From NCBI GenBank assembly GCA_011800155.1, contig CM022369.1, positions 1,426,001 to 1,490,000 of the forward strand: a stretch of DNA of 64,000 nt. Reading direction: 5' to 3'. Both the position numbers and the translations under genes were made by a program. This DNA comes from Flammulina velutipes (lineage: Eukaryota; Basidiomycota; Agaricomycetes; Agaricales; Physalacriaceae). Shown piece by piece: positions 1 through 11,900 of this stretch. The notes beneath the pieces were generated by a model, which made no database searches, was not told where the DNA came from, and was given only the letters and a program-made list of their open reading frames with translations. Positions within the stretch are counted from its first letter, which is position 1. Each line of letters opens with the position of its first letter.

Positions 1-1284
1 TGACCTAGTCGTTGTGCGAGCGAGCGACTCCTTGGCGCCGCTCTGTTCACCGCGAACTCCTCTTCGTGCCAGGGGACTTCGTTGCCGTCAGGGTCTAAGC
101 GCGGCACTAGATGCGAACATTTTCAGTATTTTATGCGAACGGCAGGAGAAGACCTTACGTGGAGGAGGGATGTGATAAGGTGGCTCATAGGGTAATATAG
201 GAATGGTCGAAGAAGAGACAGTATTGGCCTCGCGTCGGCTGGTTCGTCGCATTCTTGTTGGGCCACCCACCCGTGCCGGGGCAGGCATTTGCCATGACCA
301 AGGATCACTGTCTGGGTCGTAATATTCTCTACTCGGGCTGTCTGGAGACGACGCCTCCTCTATGGGTTGCGGTTCTAGCTGATCGTAGCTAGAAGGTTCC
401 TCGAAGATGTCCGCAGAGATGACCCCGACACCGGTTTCTTGAGGAAGGAGGGCGGAGGCAAATTGGAATGGAGATGCAGGATTTGAGAAGTTGTGCATGG
501 AGCCCATATTTGAGAGTGTTGAGAGCCTGCCGGAGACGGGAGATTGAGCAGAGGGATTAGAACGTCGAGCCGCCCGATAGGGAGGAATCCGTGGAGGAAT
601 ATGAGAAGATGTAGTTATTGGCTCGCTTGGGTTATTGACGTTTCGAGTACTGGTCTGCGCATCAAGACTGCGTCCGAGGCCTTGTCGAGCTCGGCGCACA
701 GTCTCTTCGATGCTGGATAAAGAAATGGGATCTGTCCGGCGCTGCCTGATTAACGCGCGTATCTCGCTCTCCGTCGAGTCGACCACATCAGGGGAGGAAG
801 TGGAAACAGGCGAAGCGACAAAGTCGGTACTGGGGTAATTCGATAAAAGGTCCTGGATTTGAATCATACGACGGTTGACATTTGAGCTGGTACCTGTCAT
901 CTCACGACGAAGGACTGCACTGGAGTCAAGCACACTACGTCGCGGAAGTCGTTGCGGTGGACTAACGGGCGAGCGGAGGCTGATGGTCGGTAGGAATGGT
1001 GCGGGAGGAGGAGTATTGCCAATACTTTCACTTATTGAGCTAAGAGGTGAGCGCGCCGGCCATTGTCCATCCTCGTTCGGCTGCGCTGGTAACGCTGAGC
1101 GAAGCCTTTCAAAATCAAACATATTGTCATGTTCTTGAGGTTCGTCGGTAGAAGGACTGCCCGCAAGGAGGATGGCGTGATGACGAGGGCCGAAGCCTGA
1201 ATTGTCGCTGCTATTTATCTTTGGTGAGTTCTTAGACTTGCGGAGAAAGTTAGAGGGCCCACTTTGGATAATGACGGGCAGCAT
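1..1284 (-). CDS. Serine/proline-rich hypothetical protein, C-terminus off the left edge
   Basis: I do not recognise this protein. The first ATG is at 1284 and the frame is open for about 375 residues rich in Ser, Pro and Arg, without membrane segments or a known domain; it is probably largely disordered. A likely 52 bp intron lies at 107-158 (GTAAGG donor, CTAG acceptor). Splicing it keeps the frame open to base 1 and adds a more ordered stretch containing LDPDGNEVPWHEEEF, so the gene continues beyond the window. Without splicing the frame stops at about base 88. The short motif IQDLLSNYPSTDF near residue 145 is the most structured-looking internal part. Function unknown; the exon call rests only on frame and splice consensus. 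Confidence 0.6.
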
Positions 1285-1753
1285 TGAGTAGTTGCAGTGA
1301 ATACGGAGTGAGAGGGGTGTCCTGGGCAGACAGGCGAGAGAATAAGGATTCTGGAGTTGGCGCCGAGTCTACGACAGACGACGCTGGAGATGGGTACGAA
1401 GTGTGGCTCATCGCTACACCCAGTCAATATCCGTGCAGTAGTTCAAACATTGACAACCTGCTCACCGCTCGCCACCGATGCCAACGGGTTGTCAAGCTTC
1501 CAGTTTGATTGGATCGTACCGAAAGCAAAGTCTTATAGCGTCACTTCTAGAGCTGTATTAATGCAACCTGTGCAGTACTAGCAGAGAAACACGAAAGATC
1601 AAGGAGAGCTGCACGGAATGTAGATGAGCGGAAGATGCAAAGGCTCCGTTGGTGGCTGTGCAAACTACAATCTCATCAAATTTATCATTCAGACAAATCT
1701 TGCAACAATCACTTTATGATGCACACAAAACGCGCGAATAAGTGCAATAGCTT
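1285..1753. other. Intergenic: promoter side of the left-edge gene and 3' end of UTP5
   Basis: These 469 bases lie between the start codon of the serine-rich gene and the stop codon of UTP5, both on the minus strand. Open frames here are short and overlap each other, and none looks like a protein. I see no TATA box or RNA gene. Confidence 0.5.
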
Positions 1754-4141
1754 CTATATGCTCCCATCACTGTCTTCCTCGCTAAATTCTTCTGCCTCGT
1801 CATCGATGAATCCATTTGCCATGGGTCCATCAGAGTCATCGTCTTCCTCGTCCTCGTCGTCCTCATCCTCATCCTCATCTTCCTCGTCTTCCTCGGAGTT
1901 TTCTTCACTGCTGTTTCCTCCAAGCTCCACGTCCTCGACACTGCCCTCTTCGTCGCTGCCGACCTCTATGTCCACATCCATCTTGACTTCCTCTTCGGCA
2001 TCGCTCTCGCCCTCCACATACTTCTTGACACTCTTTTCTTTTGCAGGCTTGCTCTTCTTCACCGCCAAAGGAGCCGGTACTGTTGAAGAACGCATCTCGA
2101 TTTGAGATAGCACCATGTCAAGACGACCGCTCAATGATAGTAAGTTTTCTTGTAGCGCCAGTCGTGACGTCAATGTAGAGTGAAGACCGGACAAACGGGC
2201 AACAAGGTCAGGCATCTACTTAAAATTCAGGAGAATGAATCGGCATGCATGATAGTGAGAACATACCGTCATAAGGTGCCCACTATGGATAGTGAGAACG
2301 GTCTTTACCCAGGTGATCAAACTAATTCCCCGCTGGGAGCTCGCGCCGCCGCCGCCACCCTTCATATTAGCTGCACGAGCACCCCTGCTTAGACGATCCG
2401 TACATGCCATCAGAAGTGGGACAGCTAGCTGGGGTGGAAGCGCTTTGACAGTATTTCGTATCAAGGTGCTGTCGGAATGCGCTAAACATGTTTCCATGAG
2501 CCGGGCGTCAGAAGAATGTAACGCTTGGATCAGAGTGCGAGTTAGCGAGGCCGCAGGAACGACAGAGATATCGTCTTGGGTTTTGCCCTTTTTCTTGGAT
2601 TTGGAAGCACTGTCTTCATCGTCGCTGCCTTCTTTTTCTGTGCCAGTCAATGCAGTCAACCTCTGTCCAAGACTAAGTTCTGCCATATCAGCGTCCAGTT
2701 CGCCTTCGTGTCGGGCCATGTCTTCTAACTCTGGAGCATGACCAGGTTCGACACCTGAACCTACGGCAACTGAGTTAGTCTCAATATACCGTTTATTCGG
2801 TAATGTCTATGACGAAGAGATTAATAGCCACTCTCCTTTGCAACTAACAATCATACCGTGGTAGACTCGACATCTGGTCTAGCAGATACATCGTCGAGAG
2901 GTACCTCAGGGATGAAAGTGTCTTTTCCTTCTTCAAGATATTTCTTTGACGAGATATTAACGTTAAGTAAGGTTCGAAAATGCAAGACTCACAACAAGGT
3001 CAAAGACAGGCTTGACGCCACCAACTATCCGGGCGATCTGAATAGCACCAGAGGTACCAGTTGCGAAGGCCGCTCCGACAAGTTGAGCGCCTGATGTGTT
3101 TTTTGACGGTGGCACGGCAATTGTTGAGCGGGGTAAGAGAGTCGATACTTTCTTTGTGGCAGAGGGTATCTCGGAAGGAATGGGATAGAGTGATATTCGT
3201 CCTGAGGAAGACAAAGTGAGGAGTGTCTGGGAACCGGCCTCCTCGGAATTTTGTAGAGCAATAATTCGAGCATCGGAATCCAACTGAACGGAGGCAGCCA
3301 ATTTTCCATCTTTCTCTCCTTCTCGGGGAATTTGCCATATGGACACAACTCTATCTCCTTCGGCTAACGAAATAAAACGTTTCGGTGGGATCTGTGAAGC
3401 GTCCCACTGGAGTATTTTGACGGGAGATGCGTGACCTGGGAAGGTAGCAATGGACGTAGCTTTCTTGTCGAAGGAAAGGAGGTGGATAGAATGATGAGCA
3501 GCGATAAATTGAGGTTCGTTTCTGGATGGATGGGAGTATATTGAGAGGGACGAGTAGGGTATGTTGTCCTCAGATTTCCATGAACCAGATACTTCGCCAG
3601 ATCCCAAGTTCCATTGACGAACGGTCGTATCTGCACTGGATGTCCAGAGATGCTTGAGCTTGTCCACTGCAATCGAGAGTACTTGAGCGGTACTTTTCAC
3701 GTTGGAGAAAACGCGTACAACCCGGCCATGGGTAGGGGAGAATACAGAGACAGTACCATCGGACATTCCCAACAGTACTGTCTCGATTGTCTCTTTTTCT
3801 GAAGACTGGTCAGCCGTCTTCTTTCTCCGTTTCTTCTTGTTTGGAGATTCATCAGTTGTGTCGGCGTCAACTAATTGAGCCCAGACGAGTGATGTGACTC
3901 GCGCAGAATCGAAGACAGATTCAGCGGTGGATTGCCCTGTAGATGTATCATAAATTTGTAGGCGATGTTTGTCGACGGCTAGAGATAGGAAAGCGAAGAG
4001 GTTTCCATTGTCATTGAACGCGGAAAACGCTGCTGCATTTGAGCTATCCTGGACTGCAGGCTGGGAGATGGCCGCAGTTGTGGCGGGTCGACCTTTTGGT
4101 GGTTTCGGATTGGTTTTTTTGGCGGACGCCATGGACGCCAT
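1754..4141 (-). CDS. UTP5: U3 snoRNP / t-UTP subunit UTP5 (WDR43 family)
   Basis: Small-subunit processome component of the UTP-A/t-UTP subcomplex, needed for pre-18S rRNA transcription and processing in the nucleolus. The N-terminal exon (2993-4141) holds WD40 blades, for example LGMSDGTVSVFSPTHG and LWTSSADTTVRQWNLGSG, with a basic KKKRRKK insert. The middle exon (2267 to about 2728) carries the Utp12 helical domain, with SLTRTLIQALHSSDARLMET and VKALPPQLAVPLL. The last exon (1754-2215) ends in a long acidic Glu/Asp tail, which explains the TCC/TCG-rich repeat on the plus strand. Introns 2216-2266 and 2944-2992 are frame-consistent. The junction between 2728 and 2857 is uncertain: phase fits only if the acceptor lies after CCAGAG. 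ATGs at 4141 and 4132 both fit as starts. It is divergent from the CDK gene, 182 bp apart. Confidence 0.9.
1833..1905. repeat. Trinucleotide-rich tract coding the UTP5 acidic tail
   Basis: An imperfect run of TCC/TCG/TCA/TCT triplets on the plus strand. Read on the minus strand it is GAG/GAC/GAT codons for the Glu/Asp tail of UTP5. It is a coding simple repeat and probably length-variable between strains. Confidence 0.8.
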
Positions 4142-4323
4142 GAGCAAAAGAGATATTCATCATTTTTGAGTTTCGAAAAAATCTCGCGTTACGCACGTGA
4201 TCCGATCAGCCGTACCCCGCTTGCGGCAGCGTTCACTGCCTTCTCTTTTACTACCACCATCTCTGATTCACGACTTGAGATTATCCTTATATTCAGCTAG
4301 TGCTTCTTTCGCTCGCCCAGAGC
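4142..4323. promoter_or_regulatory. Divergent promoter of UTP5 and the Pho85-type CDK
   Basis: A 182 bp spacer between two divergent start codons, so both promoters must sit here. It contains one palindromic CACGTG E-box at 4194-4199, a bHLH-type site. I see no clear TATA box. The regulatory reading is inference; a single CACGTG is not rare by chance. Confidence 0.45.
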
Positions 4324-5801
4324 AATGAACTACATTCAAGTGAGCCGCAGTATCATGCTGTACTTGTGCGCTGGCTAACTGTGGCGTGTACAGCTCGAGA
4401 AACTAGGTCGATTGCCCGATATTCTGAGAAGCCCGCGCAACTAACAATCATTTCATAGGCGAGGGAACCTACGCCACAGTTTACAAGGTGCGTAACATCT
4501 CTGTCAGCATCTCGCCCTGTTCATGTTCGCATTAGGGACGATCACGAACAACAAATGAGATAGTCGCCCTCAAGGAAATTCATCTGGATGCCGAAGAAGG
4601 TACTCCTTCGACCGCCATCCGCGAAATTTCTCTCATGAAGGAACTCAAACACGTCAACATCGTCCGCCTTCACGACGTCATCCATACCGAAACCAAGCTC
4701 GTCCTTATCTTCGAATTCTGTGAACAAGATCTCAAAAAGTACATGGACAAGCATGGAGACCGTGGCGCGCTAGAGCCCGCCACAGTTCGCAGTTTCATGT
4801 ACCAGCTGTTGAAAGGCACCGCCTTTTGCCACGAAAACCAGGTCCTTCACCGAGATCTCAAGCCGCAGAACCTGCTCATTAATCGCAAAGGGGAGCTCAA
4901 GATAGGTGATTTCGGTCTCGCACGGGCGTTTGGTGTGCCAGTGAACACGTTCTCGAACGAGGTAAGCCATCATATCTGCAGAGGTCAACGCAATGACGAA
5001 CTAACATCGTTAGGTCGTCACGTTGTGGTATCGCGCCCCCGACGTGTTGCTTGGCTCGAGGACATACAGCACTTCGATTGATATATGGTCGTGTGGCTGT
5101 ATTTTCGCAGAAATGATCTCTGGTGTCCCCTTGTTTCGCGGGAGGGATAACCAAGATCAGTTGCTTCACATCATGAGGGTGATTGGGACCCCATCGGACC
5201 AGCAATTGAAATCGATGTTCAAAGACAACGTGCGTGTTGTAATCGCTTGTTATACAAATCATTCACACCCTCTCTAGCCCGAAATTAGCACCAAACAGTT
5301 CCCCAAGTATCCGAAGATCAACCTAGCCCAGGTTGTACCAAAGGCATCGCCTCAAGGTACTAACCTCGCCCACTGCGTTTATCCAAACCTGACGCGACAA
5401 TTTTAGCTTTGGATTTGCTGGAACGCCTCTTGAAATTTGACCCAGCAGAACGCCTATCCGCGATGGAGGCTCTCCAGCACCCATACTTCCAATCGGCTAC
5501 AACATCGCCTTTCCCGATGGGTGCTCCGCCTGGTTCCATGCCACCACCTGCCTTCAACTTCCCTCATCCCCATGGCCTCCAAGCGCAACACCAAGCTCAA
5601 CCTCAGATGCAACAACAAATTCCTATAAACAACCCACAGTACCAGAGGCAGCCTCAGAGTATCCCGATGTTTGGCCAACACCAGACACAACCAATACCTG
5701 TCCATCAACATAATCCTCATGCTCAAGCTCAAGCTCAAGCTCAACACGCGCAGGCGATGGCGCAGATGCAGTACAACCCACAGTATGGAGGTACTCGGTA
5801 A
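4324..5801 (+). CDS. PHO85: Pho85/Cdk5-type cyclin-dependent kinase with Gln-rich tail
   Basis: Cyclin-dependent Ser/Thr kinase; Pho85 orthologues work with Pcl cyclins in phosphate, glycogen, polarity and cell-cycle control. Seven exons join in frame: 4324-4338, 4394-4406, 4459-4487, 4536-4961, 5014-5229, 5278-5356 and 5407-5801, giving 390 residues. Visible motifs are the glycine loop [16 protein letters not shown], the cyclin-binding helix [10 protein letters not shown] (PSTAIRE variant typical of Pho85), the catalytic loop [16 protein letters not shown] and [11 protein letters not shown]. The T-loop has no phosphorylatable Thr at the Cdk1 T161 position (PVNTFSNEV), as in Pho85. The last 110 residues are Gln/Pro/His-rich with an AQAQAQAQ run and are probably disordered. 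Exons 1-3 are unusually small (15, 13 and 29 bp). The gene converges on the histidine kinase gene, 123 bp apart. Confidence 0.95.
5721..5744 (+). repeat. GCTCAA hexamer x4 in the CDK tail
   Basis: Four perfect tandem GCTCAA units inside the last CDK exon, encoding an Ala-Gln alternation. It is a coding microsatellite and keeps the frame at any copy number. Confidence 0.9.
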
Positions 5802-5924
5802 TCCGTGTATATTTTCCTTTTCTTGGTGTATTCTACATATTTATTATACGTGTGTACTGTTCCTTCATACAACATAGTGTTACGGTAAATAAGAGTATAC
5901 AGAATGTCGAAAGCAAGTCATAGT

Positions 5925-8900
5925 TCAAGCGTGTGACGGATGCAAAGGACTGAACATAGATAACAAAGCTGTCAGATCGACTGAAATTGAAAGTTAGACA
6001 ACAATCGGGAAGTTATATGGGTGGTACACGAACCGTGTTTGAGAGGTTTACTGAAGAATGCATTCATGCCAGCACTTAGACAGAGCTGTTTGGTAGACTC
6101 CTGACAATCAGCACTGAGAGCAACAACTAAACGTGGAGGTCATAGGGAGTTCGAAGCATATAAGTGGTACAACTGACTTGGCAACATATAAGGCGAGTTT
6201 CGCTTGCTCTCTAACACCCGAATACGCTTTGCTGCCTCTACCCCATCACATATGGGCATATCTAATCATTGAATTGAATATGAACTCAAGAAGGCGACAA
6301 TTGCGACTTACGATGATCGAATAAGGCCACGGTAAAGAAGCCAGGCTCCCTCGATTCCCATTCTGTGAAGAGAAATGAGTAAGGGCTATGTGTTCGGAAA
6401 CACCAAAGGTACCTGATATAGCCTCGTTTCCGTTAGAGGTGGCGACCACTGTCAGGTCTGCACGTTGTAAAATCTTCACTAGAAGTTGTTGTGCGATAGG
6501 GTTATCTGATAGAATTGTGTTAATATGATATAGTGCGTAAGCCAAGCAACAAACCTTCCGCAATGAGTACATTACCATAGAGCGTTCTCTGTAGCGCAGG
6601 AGCGGCCAGCTTCTCTGGAGCAACAGCACTGGGAATGGGGCTAATATTCTTGAGAGTAGCGAGCATTTGTAGGAGCCTAGTTTGTCGTGGCGGTTTTGTC
6701 ATTTTGACGACTCCAGGGACAGCCGTCCCAAAGATCGACGGCCGTGAAATATGTGTTATTGGTGTGTATATCTGAATAACTTTCGTTTCTTGAAGGGGAG
6801 TGACGTTTAGGGACCGTAGGAAGTGGGCTAACTCGCTGGCGTGGTCATCAGACTGGTCATCGAGGATCACAAAGTCCAGAGCGGCGTGGACGTTTGTAAA
6901 GCCGCGAAGATGCATCTCTACGTCGTGACGCGTCGACAAAAGTGTGACCGAAAAGCCGGAGAGGAATGTCTTCAGCAAGGCCAATGTCACATTCGAAGTC
7001 GAATAAGCCAAGATGTTGGTGTGCTGCAAGCTTCGTCTCAGTTGTTCCATTTCTGTTAGGGCCTGTTGGAATTGAATCAAATCTCCTGATACAAATTTAC
7101 GAGAATAGAATCCTACCCGTGCAGATTCATCAGAATGAAATATCTTGACAGGAATTGTGAACCAAAATTTGGATCCAATATGAAGCTCTGATTCGACGCC
7201 AATGGCACCGTTCATGAGCTTGACCAGCTGCCTCGAAATAGATAGACCAAGGCCTGTTCCTCCGAAACGCCGAGTAGACGAATTATCGGCTTGTTGAAAG
7301 GGAACGAACAACAACTCGACATCACTCGGAGCTAGCCCGATGCCAGTATCTCTATAGCAGATGTCATGTCGTGAGGAAATAAAAGATGGCCAGGGTGCAC
7401 GTACTGTATCACAAACTTGAGGTTAACTTCGTCCGGAGAGGCCATCGAACCAGTGTTCACGGTGCAGAGCGTAACTTGGACAGAGCCTTTCTCAGTAAAC
7501 TTGACGGCGTTTCCGATGAGGTTCATGAGAACTGTAGTGATGGGTGAGCATTGCACTACAATGATAGGTCAAATTTTACCTTGACGTATGCGTGCGTCAT
7601 CAGCATAAACCCCTAGATAAAAAGTGTTAGCAAAATAGAGTGATTAGCAAAGTAACCGCAAGTACAAGGTGGAACGTTAGGTTCAATATTGTATGACAGA
7701 TCCAATTTCTTGGCGGCCATAGGAAGAAGCAGTTCCATACAATCCTAAGGTCGACAATCAACACATGCAGCTGCTTCCAATGACTCGTTCTTACCGCTAT
7801 GATACTCTAACAGAATGCCCGTGAGACGACGGGAAACAATGAGGGTTCTCCACGTACCTCGACTGTAAACCCGTTCGGTTCCAACTTCAACGCCGATGCC
7901 TCTAGTTTGCTATAGTCTAGGATGGAGTCGATGATCTTGAGAACGTGAGTATGCGAAGATGAGTAGTGTTGTCGTTCTCACCTTGAGAAGTAGCTCGCAT
8001 GATTGCTTCGCAGTTTGCACTAAGACGGATTAGGTACCGTTCAATTCGCTACACAATGAAATAATTGAACCTATTTCGTTCTGTCCCGCATCTAATTCTG
8101 TGTTGCTCAGAAGGTCAAGGAGGCCATAGAAAGAGCTGAGATAAGATATCAGTGAAATTCAAGAACTGTCATTATGACATGCAACAATTCACCTGAAGGG
8201 TGTCCGTAGCTCGTGACTCATGGAGGCCAAAAAGTTACTTTTGATCTAAAAGAGGGATAAGTCACCGCCTGTGGACGAGAATTCGAACAGACCTTCGTCG
8301 CCTTCAACGCGTCTTCTCGGCTCTTCCGTGCTGTTTCAAGAGCGTTCTTTTGTGCTGATATCATTTTCAGATTTTCACGAGTTCCCGCCTGGACAGAACG
8401 GACGAGGAGGGCATTCGAAACGCTGACACTGGCTTGCTCGCACAGCAGAGTGAGAATTGTGAGAGTATTCTCCGGGAAAGAATACTTTGTCGACACATAT
8501 ACCGCCCCGAACGTTTGGCCGCGATTACTGAAGATAGGAAGGCAAATCACTGATTTAATCGCGGTTTGACTGGACTCCGCTAGGAATCGAGCATCCATCT
8601 CTCCATCGTTGAAGAAGACCCTTGTCTTAGAGTTCAGAGCTTAGGAAAATGAGTAGGGTAACCACAGAAACCAAAACATTCAGGCTCACTATGTCTGATA
8701 ACAGCCTGCTGCAAAGGGTCCTCAAGAGATCTCACAGGCATGTGATGCCTGCAGAATGTTGGTACATTGATTTCTGGATATAATAAAAAACTTACTCGTA
8801 AACCTGGCAGCCCTCCGGAGGTGCCATAGTGGTTGCGACAGTATAGTCCCCATCCTCGACAATAACCACTGTTCATAGTGTTAACATCTACATGTCGTAT

Positions 8901-11900
8901 GTATTTTGGAACAGACCACATGTGTTTTGGGAACCAGATATATCTGAGGACAATAGTCAAGTCATGTAGATGCACAAATGCACGGTTCTTACCAGTCGCG
9001 ATTTCAGTGAGACGTTGCAGTGCTGGACAAAAGTCAGAGAAGACAACGTGAAGCATTTAGGGAGGGCTTGCCTGAGAATAAATTGATGTTGCTTGATATG
9101 TCCGTACTCCACTTCAGGATCGAATCCAAATCAGTGGCCGTGAGGTTGGAATCACTGTGACTCTTTTGAGATGCTCTACGGCCATACAGAAGTCCGCTAT
9201 CTTCAGTATGTGTTGATGTTTGGACGGCGACATCTGCAGTGAAGGTTGTACGTTTAATCGAGTGTTGAGGACGAATGCCAACTACGGAGTTGAGATAGTT
9301 CCTATAAGTTCTGTCAATGAAAACGGTTATAACGAAAACAACAACAAAAATTACACAATCCCCTGCGCGCCCCATTGCGAATGACGTGAGATACCGCGAC
9401 GCTGCAATTCGCCACCCAGCTGTGTGACTCCCAAACGAATAAAATGACAACCTTCCTACGTCAAGATATCAGTCATTTATGTATACTGACAGGCATCTTG
9501 AACATGTACCAGAAAGTGACACCATCCTTCTTCCATGAGCCATTCGTATTCAATAGCAAGCCTAAGAACGAGTTAGTACCGGAGCGTAGTTCTTCGATGC
9601 GTGATGCATACTGCACGGCCGTGTCATATGATTTAATGGCATGCGGGTCGTTGGAGAGCGACTGCAGTTCAGCTTTCTGTTGTGAGGTTCAAAAATGATA
9701 CGCCTTCTCGGAGGAATTGGGACGCACAACGAGGGCCACCCATACACTGTTATTGACAGGACTAGAAGATATCCACCTAGATGCTATTGTTAACGATATG
9801 AGATGCGCGGCAAGGGATGGACGCACTTGTTAATGAAGTCCTGATTAACATTCACTTGATGCAAGTATCGAGAACGAACATCATCGAGGACTTTGTTCTT
9901 TCGTAAGCAAGCGATGAGGGCCAAACTGTGGAAGAAGAGGCCATATCGAACGTGACGGTGGCTTCGAACGATGTTAGAAAGGTAGGGAGAAGCTGTCTCA
10001 CGCGCTTACTTCGGGTGTTTATCGCGAGTAGCATACACGTGGAAGCCCAACTGGGCAGCTTCCTCGAAAAATCCTAAGCAGTAATACGCCGCGACCTATT
10101 TTCAACTGTCAAGAGGAGTCTTAATACCGAAGCTGAAAGCCGATGATACCTTGAGAGAGTTGTACCTTGCTTAACGGTCAATATATTTGTCTAACTTGGT
10201 TGACGAGCGACCTTACCAGTTCATAATCAAATCGATATTGCTGGCAGTACGTTGGATCTCCTTGAGGTATTCCTGTTCGTTGAATTCATCTGTGTCGAAG
10301 ATGGTATCGGCAGAATTAGCGTATGTATATCCACCCAAAGCTCGAACACAATTGAGGATAGCTACTTCTTTGTAAACCAACGTTTTAAGAGTGTACAATT
10401 ACTCACCTGTGGCCAAGACGAGTGTATCCTTTCCGGACGATGTCTTTTCCACCTCACTGACGCACTGACAAGTCAACCAATAAGCGCATGCGTAACGTAG
10501 GAGCCATGGATTCACCTACTTCTTCTGCTGCCGGAACCAATTCGTTGACTGTAAACATGAGTTAATACCATGCCGCACAGGAAGACGCGATGACTTACGA
10601 TGCTCACAAACATAAAACCGTGTTAGAATGGCATGGGTACTGGCAAACGCGGTATAGACTCTGTAAACAGTCAGACTCTAGTCTAATTATGTCACTGTTG
10701 CTTACCGATCCCCTGCGCTGCTACCAAACTTGACAGCCTCTTCTAGTCGAGGTATTATAGATCGTATATGTATGTTATCGTAACCCGACACCATAGCACA
10801 ATACAGGACTTGTGCACGGCTAAAAAAAAAAAAAAGAAGAATACATGATTTTGAACTCGAACCCCGTGGATGATATTGCTCACCATTTCTCGCTGCTAGT
10901 ACCATAACGGTCAGCGATCCGGAGAGCCAGTTTTGACAAATCCGACGAAAATCTGTACATGTTTCGCCGATCGGCAGCACCTATTGAAATTCTGAGTAGA
11001 GCCCATAACAGTCTATCGATTCGCGTACCAGCTAAGGCCCAGAAAAAGCCTAACCCGGTACCGGGAGCGAGGCCGTGTCTGAACGTCTGTCAAAACTAGA
11101 ATCTACCAGTGGCAAACAACTCACCTCAATGCTTGTTGGATGGTCTACGAACAGGAAAATGTCAGATATCTGTGCGAAATTCGAAAGATAGAATGTCGAA
11201 CGTACAGTCAAGCCAATGGTCTCTGCAAAGTTTGGTGAAGGACTCCAGTACGCATTGGTCCCGGCATCATTTAGGAGCTGGATGGCGAGAAGATGCCTGG
11301 GATCCGTTGCCTTGTTTAGCAAAAAGATTCCATCATATCCCACTGCTAGGATGGCATTGGTGACCTCGTTGAATGTCTGGTCAACCTGCCAACTGGTGGG
11401 AGATGGGTCGACTTCGACGCCGAGTATCTTCAACGCCAAGAGAGTATCGTCTAAAGCTTTACTGAACTCTCCCCGCATCCAGTGGTTGCGAGAACGGAGC
11501 CGAAGAAGATTGGCTTGATCATCCGGCCTTGTTGAGTGAGCGAGACAGTCTTCTACAATCTCATTTGACGAATCGAAATGGCCTATTAAAAACTGTCAAA
11601 TAAGCCGAATAATCGAAGAGATCTATGTTCAAACTACCTTTCCAATTTGCTAACCTGTTCACATGTGCATGTGAGTACGGCTCTAGCAGTGATACCACAG
11701 GAAAGCTCACGAAGCAAGACGCGAAAATAGGATGAACGCTTTGTCAGGATTATCGCGCCATGGATCTTTCAACAATGCTTTTGCACTACGGAAAGAACGC
11801 ATGGCCAATTCATGAGCCCCTCTGTTCCAAGCTTCCTCACCAGCCTGCATCAAGACATGGAGCAGCTCTTCTCGCTTCGGATGATCCTGTAACAGCGGTA

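Noticed and set aside
1635..2105. Serine-rich open frame on the plus strand
   Set aside because: It is the antisense of the UTP5 acidic tail; the Ser run comes from reading GAG/GAC codons backwards.
4194..4199. CACGTG sites near several starts (4194, 41897, 56077)
   Set aside because: A palindromic 6-mer is expected about 15 times by chance in 64 kb, so proximity to starts is not significant alone.
10850..10875. T-arm-like motif (GGTTCGAGTTC on the minus strand)
   Set aside because: No cloverleaf around it; it is inside the histidine kinase gene.
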